Assembly: GCA_963281255.1 (NCBI GenBank)
Contig: OY725490.1
Span: 3,224,001 to 3,288,000, forward strand
Direction: 5' to 3'
Source of the DNA: Aphrocallistes beatrix
Lineage: Eukaryota > Porifera > Hexactinellida > Sceptrulophora > Aphrocallistidae
DNA: 64,000 nt
The translations under genes and the position numbers were made by a program. Of this stretch, positions 56,128 through 64,000 are shown one piece after another (position 1 is the stretch's first letter; every line of letters starts with the position of its first letter). The notes beneath the pieces are model-generated. The model worked only from the letters and a program-made list of their open reading frames with translations. It had not been told where the DNA came from and made no database searches.

Positions 56128-56247
56128 ACCAATGTATATCCCATTTTACCCTGAATTATTTTTTTCATGGACGTTAAACCCCCGGAGTTTATTCGGAGAA
56201 AGTAAATTCGATCAAAGATATTTAATAATATCTGATTAATATTCCAC

Positions 56248-57005
56248 AAGCGCGCTTCGCTTGCTTGCGGCTTGCGGACACAAAGTGTCCGCAGAGTCTC
56301 CCTGCGGGCGCCTAGAGTTACGCAATCTACCCTATTTTGGGAATTTGTTTACTTTATATACATTTTGTAAACAAAAGTTACAAATAAATATCTCATATAG
56401 CTTCGAAAATAGGATATCCGAACTCTATACTCCTGAAAACCCCATGTCAACCGTTGGAAGCCAGTCTCTAGCCTATTTTTAGAATTTGTTTACTTTGTGT
56501 ATCTATTGTAAACAAAAGTAAACAAATAATTTATCATATCGATCTGAAAATATAATATTCGAAATCTACACCCCTAAAAACCCCATGTCAACCGTTGGAA
56601 GCTAGTCTCTAGCGATTTTTTTAAAATTAATCAAATGATGTTAAAATATGTATATAAAGGTGTAAAAATATACACAAAACCTTTTTTTATTGCTATACAC
56701 TGTAATATAATTGAGATATCTGTTATTGCTTTGAAGTATTGATAACAATGACAGCCTACAATAGTGTCGCACAATGATTTCTATTGTGAGAGTGAAACCA
56801 TACATAGTATTGTATAGAAAAAGTGTGAAAATTTGTTCTCCATTTTTTTTGCCGAGGTTTGAAAATTTCGCTTAGATCTTTGAACTTAATCGTAGATTCA
56901 TCATTTGACACCCACATGCTAATTTTCGTATCTCTATGACTTGCCAATTCTTCAATCAATTCGGATAAACAAACAAAAAATCCTAGCGTTTTAATATATA
57001 AGATA
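56248..57005. repeat. Foldback-family tip and associated repeats
   Basis: CAAGCGCGCTTCGCTTGCTT, GGACACAAAGTGTCCG and GCGGGCGCCTAG at 56248-56315 match the GC-rich tip of the foldback family. Two direct copies of a block ending CCCCATGTCAACCGTTGGAAG follow (to 56465 and to 56601). At 56708-56825 lies the repeat shared with 21575-21700, and 56910-57005 carries TTCTTCAATCAATTCG as in the arm at 7585. Confidence 0.55.
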
Positions 57006-57618
57006 CGTGTATGTATGTTTTAAGTACTGAGTTGAAAGTTTTGATTGAGTGCTTGAAATATTCAATTAAATGCCAAGATAGCCACTAATTGATAATGAAA
57101 GCGATATTTCAATGATTACTAAACATATCTTACAGAATTTATCTAGAAATATTGCAGTTGAGTCAGCAAAAGTTATCCAAAGACACAAGGACAATAGTAC
57201 AATTAAAGATGTACACGACTCAAAATATAATTATAAATTCGAATGACTAAAAGTCAAAAGGAATTAAGTAAGATAGTTTTAGTAGACCATTATTTGTAAA
57301 TGGAATATCACCTAGTACTAATTCGTCATCATCTAGCAGTTGTTCTATCAGCTTATACCCTACTTATGTATTCATCTCCATTCAAGGACAGTCACATTCA
57401 ATTATCCAAATGGGAAAATTGTATTATTTGGTTAACATTGACGCATTTCTAGTACTTACCAGTCCTCAATAAGACCATCTAACATCGTATACAATTTTTA
57501 AGATTTTGGTATACGGTGCATAATAATCAAACGATGAGTAATCAGTTATGGTACCAGGTTTTAAGGATTGTGTTTGCTCGTATGCTTGATGTTCAAATCT
57601 CGATACTGTAACCTCAAG
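57006..57618. other. Intergenic, nothing recognised
   Basis: AT-rich unique sequence without supported features. Confidence 0.35.
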
Positions 57619-57963
57619 CAGGGCTGGGGTTGAAAACCGATTTTAGGTTTAGGTTATTTCGGTTTCCTCCAGGGCGGTTAACCGGTTAACCGATGTCAAT
57701 ATTAATTGGTACAACTATGCATTTTTGGACAAATATTTAACCTGATATTGAAAAAATTTTCAGTGGTCTCGAAATATACTATGATTAGAAAATAGAAATT
57801 ATTGTATTATCAAATTTTAGAAGTAATATTAATCTCTGTCGAAAAACAAAGAAATTAGTGTAAATATTTAGAAAATAAAGGAGATCGGTTAACCGATCGA
57901 AATATTTTCTTAACTGTTAACTGAGATTGACGGCGGTTAGCCGGTTAACCGAATTCAGCCTTG
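57619..57963. mobile_element. Probable hAT-like MITE
   Basis: CAGGGCTGGGGTTGAAAACC at the left and CGAATTCAGCCTTG at the right are weakly inverted. GCGGTTAACCGGTTAACCG recurs in subterminal positions on both sides. Flanks (ACCTCAAG, TCTCAAAT) are only similar. Confidence 0.45.
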
Positions 57964-58586
57964 TCTCAAATTTCCATGAAATGTGTAGCAGCCACCCAAG
58001 ACTATCAAGTCGTCATACACAAGTAGTCGCCATTATAGAAAATTAAGCCTCAATGTATTCAGAGAACAAATAAATACAACTACGATAATCAAGATGATAT
58101 TTTCTAGTGCAATTATAGTTCTAAGTTGTGACTAACAACTGCATTCATATATCTGAGCCTCAGATGAGTATAACAAAACTTAACGCCTTTAGTAAACATC
58201 CAGAGAGTTAGATCAAAAATGGGTGTCCGTTGGTCGGTTGAGCAGGTGACCGCTATATAATGGCTAAGTATTATAAAAATCGAACTGTTTTGGTACCGCT
58301 ATGTGTAACTAACCGTTTTAATTAATAAGGTATATAGAGCGGCCGTTATAGTAAATTCAACTATACTATACATAGGCGCAGTGAATTGGCTCTTCGTGCC
58401 GCCTGGTCCCTAAGCTCAGGACGGTGCTGTCAGCTGCTATAGCTACTCGAGATACCCCCGGGCCGCCCGGTGATCACCGGGTGACCCGTGTAGGTTACGA
58501 AGCCTATGATTGTATATAAAATATTATAACGTCAACAAAACATACTTTTTGCAAGAATTTGTAGGAGAATACTAGAATCAGTGAAT
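57964..58586. other. Intergenic, GC-rich patch
   Basis: Contains a GC-rich segment at 58385-58500 (GGGCCGCCCGGTGATCACCG) in AT-rich surroundings, origin unknown. No gene seen. Confidence 0.35.
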
Positions 58587-58839
58587 ATTAGGAGTGAGGA
58601 TGGTAACCACCTTCAAATTAAGAGAATTGATCTGTACTTAATTGAGGTCATATTTGAGTTGGCACACACTGACTGTAACCTTGCTAGAAGTACAATGTGC
58701 TATGCTCATTGGAATTCAATCTCGCTTGCGTATTGAATACTCATAATTAATGTTTCACTTTCAATCACAAATGGTATAAATACTTGAAAATGAAAAATGA
58801 AACAAAACAAATCAAAACCATACAAACAAACAAACAAGA
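58587..58839 (+). promoter_or_regulatory. Conserved upstream block of bZIP gene copy A, with TATA box
   Basis: About 250 bp starting ATTAGGAGTGAGG is nearly identical upstream of copies A, B and C. It contains TATAAATA at 58775-58782, 58 bp before the start codon, and a leader with (CAAA/AAAC)n. Retention of the whole block suggests a functional promoter or a recent copy. Confidence 0.55.
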
Positions 58840-59277
58840 ATGGCAGTGAATATTCAATCAGACATTGAGTTGCTCCAACAAACGATAAGACTGGAAAGAA
58901 ATGAACTGACCAGCAGACCCATCAAACAGCTGAGAAGAGAGTTGAGAGAGAACTGTAGCTGGCTAGGAATTGAGAATGTGAAAGAGCTATCCAAACTCCT
59001 TTCCAGAGAAAGGAGAAGAGGAAAGAAAGTGAAATACTCCTCAGAGGAGAGGAAGAGGAATAGCTCCTTCATGAGAACAATCGAGTGGGAGGTGTCTCGT
59101 ATGGTAGAGGAGTTAGACAGACTGAATCAGGAGAAGTGTGACCTCGAGAGAGAAATAGAGTTTTACAAGCAAGAGCTGAGTAAGAATGAGACAACGGAGG
59201 AGTCAGAGTATTTGGACGAGTACGATTTTATGATGTCTCCTGAGATTTTGGAGATGTTGTTACAGCCATCTTCATAA
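58840..59277 (+). CDS. Small CNC/Maf-like bZIP protein, copy A (145 aa)
   Basis: Intronless, MAVNIQSD start, TAA stop. Residues about 24-42 (TSRPIKQLRRELRENCSWLG) form the pre-basic helix; about 56-71 (RERRRGKKVKYSSEERKRN) align with CNC basic regions (RRRGKNKVAAQNCRKRK), sharing RRRGK and the RKR after the signature. The zipper follows (TIEWEVSRMVEELDRLNQEK, LEREIEFYKQEL), then an acidic tail with SPEILEMLLQPSS. The contact Asn is Lys and the Cys is Glu. The ATG used is conserved in all copies; an upstream ATG is in frame only in copy C because of an AAAC-unit difference. It differs from copy B by very few residues (for example W for R at about residue 41). Confidence 0.65.
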   Translation: MAVNIQSDIELLQQTIRLERNELTSRPIKQLRRELRENCSWLGIENVKELSKLLSRERRRGKKVKYSSEERKRNSSFMRTIEWEVSRMVEELDRLNQEKCDLEREIEFYKQELSKNETTEESEYLDEYDFMMSPEILEMLLQPSS

Positions 59278-59582
59278 CCACACCACTTATTGAGTAGATT
59301 TGATTGAGACACATCAATACAACCCACACTTATGCATAGTATAAACTACGGCAACAAAATATCACCATGCACTAACTAGAAGCTATTATTACTTGTAAAC
59401 AATTTAAAATACTTTTACTTATTATGCAATGCCTTGATCCAATATGTTCAATTAAATGTCAAAATTTAGAAGCTATACGTATACGTAGGTTGACAATTAT
59501 TTTGAAGTGTGTACTATCGTGGACATTTGGCAGTTCGTGGGAACTACATATTGATTGATTGTTCGTATATGTTCCAGCTCAA
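59278..59582. other. 3' flank of bZIP copy A
   Basis: The first 60 bp resemble the 3' flanks of copies B and C; the rest is unrecognised. Confidence 0.4.
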
Positions 59583-59725
59583 ATGACGTTCTAGAATCTA
59601 AACAGACTCATAACTCATGGAAATTGTATAGTAAACAAACAGGTTATCCATTTTACTTGTACCTCCGATTAGACAGAAAATACAACATCATTGTGAGTGA
59701 CTACCATAATGTTGTCGGTTAGAGT
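59583..59725 (+). pseudogene. Decayed fragment of an NHL-repeat gene
   Basis: CAGACTCATAACTC, AAACAAACAGGTTATCC, TTAGACAGAAAATACAACAT and GTGAGTGACTACCATAATG correspond in order to 63645-63755 of the NHL gene at 62650 (residues about 335-370). The frame is broken upstream and downstream. Confidence 0.75.
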
Positions 59726-60288
59726 TTTTACCTGGGGTTGGTTTTAGACACCCGGTAGGTCTTTAGAAGGAGGAATGTGAAGTTGTGAAATAAAGAAGAC
59801 ATGAAATCTTTCCGTGGGTTTGGGATCATAAAAATTCAGGAGTAATGGGGGGGGGGTACTTGAGTTTGGTGGAGAACAAGGTCGATTCTAAGCATTAAAA
59901 ACCGTTAACTTGTGACAGTGGAGCGATTCAAAATCTGAGCGATTCAAAATCTCCTGGGAGAATTTTAATAATTGGATACATGCTGGAAGGTATAACCCCC
60001 AGGAGTATGTTAGTAGCTGCATTAACTCGTTTGATATAAAACAGCTGTTAGAAAATTAAGTTAAAATATTTACAATAGCGATTTGATCATGTTTACAACC
60101 ACATTGAAAATTGATAAAAAAATATTTAGACTATTATAACTTTGAATACATTTATTGGAACTACTCGTACTTGCATATATTATTAATAACTCAAAATCTA
60201 ATGCATAGTGATGTGTTGTTGTGATATGATTATGTAGTATAAGTTGATTTGATGTGTTTCAATTCTATCCATTACATAAGTGATGCAG
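59726..60288. other. Intergenic, G-run
   Basis: A run of nine or more G occurs at about 59850-59858. Direct GAGCGATTCAAAATCT repeats lie at 59922-59952. No gene recognised. Confidence 0.35.
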
Positions 60289-60726
60289 TTAAAGGGATGG
60301 CTGTAACAACATCTCCAATATCTCAGGAGACATCATGAAATCGTACTCGTCCAAATACTCTGACTCCTCCGTTGTCTCATTCTTACTCAGCTCTTGCTTG
60401 TAAAACTCTATTTCTCTCTCGAGGTCACACTTCTCCTGATTCAGTCTGTCTAACTCCTCTACCATACGAGACACCTCCCACTCGATTGTTCTCATGAAGG
60501 AGCTATTCCTCTTCCTCTCCTCTGAGGAGTATTTCACTTTCTTGCCTCTTCTCCTTTCTCTGGAAAGGAGTTTGGATAGCTCTTTCACATTCTCAATTCC
60601 TAGCCGGCTACAGTTTTCTCTCAACTCTCTTCTCAGCTGTTTGATGGGTCTGCTGGTCAGTTCATTTCTTTCCAGTCTTATCGTTTGTTGGAGCAACTCA
60701 ATGTCTGATTGAATATTCACTGCCAT
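60289..60726 (-). CDS. Small CNC/Maf-like bZIP protein, copy B (145 aa)
   Basis: Near-identical to copy A but on the minus strand, with the Arg at about residue 41 shared with copy C. The last residue is Leu before TAA instead of Ser. All features described for copy A (pre-basic helix, RRRGKKVKYSSEERKR, zipper, SPEILEMLLQP) are kept. The TATA position reads TATGAATA (60790 to 60783), a possible weakening. It forms an inverted pair with copy C. Confidence 0.65.
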   Translation of the reverse strand: MAVNIQSDIELLQQTIRLERNELTSRPIKQLRRELRENCSRLGIENVKELSKLLSRERRRGKKVKYSSEERKRNSSFMRTIEWEVSRMVEELDRLNQEKCDLEREIEFYKQELSKNETTEESEYLDEYDFMMSPEILEMLLQPSL

Positions 60727-61674
60727 TCTTGTTTGTTTGTTTGTTTGGTTTTGATTTGTTTTGTTTCATTTTTCATTTCAAGTATTCATACCATTTGTGA
60801 TTGAAAATGAAACATTAATTATGAGTATTCAACACGCAAGCGAGATTGAATTCCAATAAGCATAGCACATTGTACTTCTAGCAAGGTTACAGTCAGTGTG
60901 TGCCACTCAAATATGACCACAATTAAGTACAGATCAATTCTCTTAATTTGAAGGTGGTTACCATCCTCACTCCTAATCTGTGTTTGTTTATGCTAAATTA
61001 ATTAATTCCTTTATTCCAGGATTCTACTACTAATTCATAAACGTGATTTTGCTTTGTTTACATTATTAGTTTGATTCTTATAATCACCAATCGAAAACCA
61101 TAAAAACTAAACGTTTGATTGAATGGAATGTTTATTCATTGTTCCCATATTTGAACCTTCACAATATCCATTGTTTTGCTAAGTAATAGATATCGCAGTG
61201 CAACGATAGTTTGTTCAAAGCACAAATTCCCTAAAAAATATTTTCGCTTCAAAAATCGTTAGTACGAGTATTTAGACAAACATTATAATGGGTCACTCCG
61301 AGTCTTAGAACCTCTCAGGATATTCATGCGGACCCTAAATAAAGCCTGTGTACTAAGGCGGGTTATTAATGTACATTTGGACATTTAGCAGAATGTAACG
61401 AAGCAGAATTATTTTGATAATAATTGGTAAACCGTATTAGAATACTGGAATAAAGGAATTAATTAATTTAGCATAAACAAACACAGATTAGGAGTGAGGA
61501 TGGTAACCACCTTCAAATTAAGAGAATTGCTCTGTACTTAATTGAGGTCATATTTGAGTTGGCACACACTGACTGTAACCTTGCTACAAGTACAATGTGC
61601 TATGCTCATTGGAATTCAATCTCGCTTGCGTGTTGAATACTCATAATTAATGTTTCATTTTCAATCAGAAATGG

Positions 61675-61682
61675 TATAAATA
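61675..61682 (+). promoter_or_regulatory. TATA box of bZIP copy C
   Basis: TATAAATA in the same context (ATGGTATAAATACTTG) and spacing as copy A. Confidence 0.5.
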
Positions 61683-61734
61683 CTTGAAATGAAAAATGAA
61701 ACAAAACAAATCAAAACCAAACAAACAAACAAGA

Positions 61735-62172
61735 ATGGCAGTGAATATTCAATCAGACATTGAGTTGCTCCAACAAACGATAAGACTGGAAGGAAATGGA
61801 CTGACCAGCAGACCCATCAAACAGCTGAGAAGAGAGTTGAGAGAGAACTGTAGCCGGCTAGGAATTGAGAATGTGAAAGAGCTATCCAAACTCCTTTCCA
61901 GAGAAAGGAGAAGAGGCAAGAAAGTGAAATACTCCTCAGAGGAGAGGAAGAGGAATAGCTCCTTCATGAGAACAATCGAGTGGGAGGTGTCTCGTATGGT
62001 AGAGGAGTTAGACAGACTGAATCAGGAGAAGTGTGACCTCGAGAGAGAAATAGAGTTTTACAAACAAGAGCTGAGTAAGAATGAAACAACGGAGGAGTCA
62101 GAGTATTTGGACGAGTACGATTTCATGATGTCTCCTGAAATATTGGAGATGTTGTTACAGCCATCTTCATAA
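61735..62172 (+). CDS. Small CNC/Maf-like bZIP protein, copy C (145 aa)
   Basis: Third near-identical copy; start taken at MAVNIQSD (61735) for agreement with A and B, although an in-frame ATG at 61696 would add 13 Lys/Asn-rich residues. Differences from copy B are few (EGNG for ERNE at about residue 19). Basic region, zipper and C-terminal SPEILEMLLQPSS are intact. It is followed on the same strand by the NHL gene at 62650. Confidence 0.65.
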   Translation: MAVNIQSDIELLQQTIRLEGNGLTSRPIKQLRRELRENCSRLGIENVKELSKLLSRERRRGKKVKYSSEERKRNSSFMRTIEWEVSRMVEELDRLNQEKCDLEREIEFYKQELSKNETTEESEYLDEYDFMMSPEILEMLLQPSS

Positions 62173-62649
62173 CCACACCACACTGAATAGAATTGATTGA
62201 AACACAACAACGCAACTTCCAAATAACACTTACACTTATAGAGCACACCAGCACATATCACCATGCATTAGTGTTTTTAATAAATTTAAATTACTTAATT
62301 TATTAAGCAATGCATTCATTTATTAAAATAATTAGCTACTTGAAATGCAAAAAGTTAACAATTACTTTTAAAATACAATCGGATCCTTATTTGTGGAATA
62401 TTCTAGTGAACTAAGTAGAAGTTTATATTATGTAATAAAGACATGGCGAGTATATACTAGTAGCTATGCTGAATAGGTTTTAACATTAGCAGATATCAAA
62501 TGGTTTAACTATGGAAATATGAGATTTAGCACATCTCTTAGTTATATCTCATTGTACGTGCTTAATAGGCAACCAAGCTCTATACTATAAATATCCAAGT
62601 TGATAATAGATCAAGCTATTTCTGTATTGACTACAACCTTTCAGCTATA
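62173..62649. promoter_or_regulatory. Spacer between bZIP C and NHL gene, with TATA box
   Basis: CTATAAATA at 62586-62594, about 56 bp before the NHL start, in the same position as the bZIP TATA boxes. The rest is AT-rich. Confidence 0.45.
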
Positions 62650-63918
62650 ATGGCTAGTGCACAAGTTACTTTCACCGAGCAAATAAAACAGACGCGAATA
62701 AAGATACAAGACAGCTTCAAGCGGTCTCATGAAGCTCTCCGAGTCAGAGAGCACTACCTCCTCTCTCGTGTTGAAGAGATAGAAACAGAGTTCAATAAGA
62801 AGACTCAAGAAATGAATAAATTGTTAGAAGCGTTGAGTAAAACTAAATCGTTTAGCTCAGATATTCTCACGGACAATAAACTTAAAGATACTCGAGAGAA
62901 AGTACAAAAAGCCATCGACGATAATATTAAAGAACTATCAAATAATACAGAAAATGCTATAGAGTTTGAATGGGATTTTCTATTCGAGACTGACATAGAA
63001 CAGCTCGGGAGTGTTAATCTTAACGGTCAGTCAAAGACTTCTCTCTCCCGAGCTTTCCCTCCTCAAGTCAAAGTTGTCGTACCTGACTACAAGACTAAAC
63101 ACCTCCCTACTGCTTACTCGTGTAAGAAATCCACAGACCAGAAAGCTCCAGGAGAGTTGAGTAATGCTGGAATCCTAGCTATACACCACAAAACAGGACA
63201 GATCTATGTAGTCGAGGAAAGCAACCATCGTGTACAAGTGTTTAACTACAACGGAGAATCTCTATTCATTTTCAGCGAAAAAATGAGTATCCCAACGGGA
63301 ATCTGTTTTATCAACAATAATGTCATTGTTACACAATACAGTGGTCACTGTATGAATGTGTACGAGCTAGGAGGCAAGCTAGTGAAGAGTGTTGGAAGTG
63401 TGGGGAGTGGAGAAGGACAATTCAAGAACCCTCATGGTGTGCATGTCTCTCCTAGCAACAACAATATCTACGTGTGTGATCGTAGCAACAATTGAGTCCA
63501 AGTTTTCACAGAGGATCTCAAGTTCCATTCCATGCTAGGAATAGGAGTGTTGAAGTATCCACGTGACGTAAAGGTTCCAAGAGACAGAGTATTGGTGCTA
63601 GATGAGAGTGATCCGTGTTTGTTTGTGTTCAGTTCAGATCACGTTCTAACCAACAGACTCATAACTCGTTGTGGTAATACTAAACAAACAAACTATCCAC
63701 TCTGCTTCGACATAGACAGAGAATATAACATCATTATGAGTGACTACAGTAATCACTGTGTGTATGTATTTAGTCAGGAGGGAGAGCAGATACATAAGTT
63801 TGGAAAGCAAGGTCAAGATATCGGAGAGTTCTATGGCCTGCATGGAATAGCACTAGATAACATTGGCCGTATAATCGTAGTTTGTGGTAAGGACAAGGCT
63901 TGTCTACAGATATTCTAG
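62650..63918 (+). pseudogene. Coiled-coil NHL-repeat protein interrupted by one in-frame TGA
   Basis: An N-terminal coiled coil (residues about 10-105, LLSRVEEIETEFNKKTQEMN) is followed by five or six NHL blades: ILAIHHKTGQIYVVEESNHR, MSIPTGICFINNNVIVTQYS, GQFKNPHGVHVSPSNNNIYV, VLKYPRDVKVPRDRVLVLDE, YPLCFDIDREYNIIMSDYSN and LHGIALDNIGRIIVV. A TGA at 63493-63495 falls in DRSNN-stop-VQVF. The first blade reads ESNHRVQVF at the same place, so the stop replaces an expected Arg (CGA to TGA is one change). The same frame continues 141 codons to TAG at 63916 with full NHL similarity. Otherwise intact and same architecture as 42021-43220. Either a fresh nonsense allele or a recoded stop. Confidence 0.8.
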
Positions 63919-64000
63919 ATCTTAGTGTGAAGTGGCAATTTACTATATACTGTTCTATTAATTATTAGTTTCTCATGGATTTCTAATTAATCACTCAACT

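Larger units (their letters stand above)
60289..62172. repeat. Inverted duplication of bZIP gene plus upstream region
   Basis: Arms about 60289-61027 and 61437-62172 are inverted and nearly identical, extending upstream through CTAATCTGTGTTTGTTTATG and AATTCCTTTATTCCAG. The spacer of about 410 bp is unique and gene-free. The genes point outward from a shared centre. Confidence 0.85.

Noticed and set aside
63493..63495. Selenocysteine at the in-frame TGA codons
   Set aside because: The expected residue in the NHL blade is Arg, neither protein is a known selenoprotein type, and no SECIS-like hairpin was recognised.

Overview
This window reads as nuclear DNA of an early-branching animal, most likely a sponge. 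It is AT-rich. Split genes have GT-AG introns, with one GC-AG. The gene set is metazoan: a very large GTPase (VLIG type), TRAF-type zinc-finger proteins, coiled-coil/NHL proteins, Wee1, SF1, MSH5, a HIP1/Sla2 homologue and CNC-like bZIP proteins. Many genes lack introns. Glass sponge is my best guess, from memory of such gene families, not from anything decisive here.

Layout. 1-5829 (minus) is one open frame of 1943 codons for a VLIG-type GTPase that runs off the left edge. 5.8-17.4 kb is a transposon sink: long inverted-repeat (foldback) elements, Tc1/pogo-like MITEs, hAT-like MITEs and a family with 5-bp target duplications, several inserted in one another. 17.4-21.0 kb (minus) has two paralogous TRAF-type zinc-finger genes with C-terminal membrane anchors; the first has an in-frame TGA. 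Between them is a broken mariner transposase. 21.8-23.2 kb (plus) holds the C-lobe exons of a Wee1 kinase; the N-lobe was not found.

23.7-49.0 kb (plus) is splicing factor SF1/BBP in 14 phase-consistent exons. Its introns house other genes: two head-to-head MATE transporters and MSH5 in intron 2, and an NHL protein plus a HIP1/Sla2 endocytic adaptor (both minus) in intron 13. 49.1-54.5 kb is MITE-rich and gene-poor. 54.5-63.9 kb has four small CNC/Maf-like bZIP genes, two of them in a near-identical inverted duplication, an NHL gene interrupted by one in-frame TGA, and a decayed NHL fragment.

Functional themes: the VLIG, TRAF, NHL and bZIP genes belong to families that expand in invertebrate stress and immune repertoires (inference). 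SF1, Wee1, MSH5 and HIP1 are single-copy housekeeping genes. All thirteen terminal stop codons I could place are TAA or TAG; TGA occurs only as the two internal interruptions.
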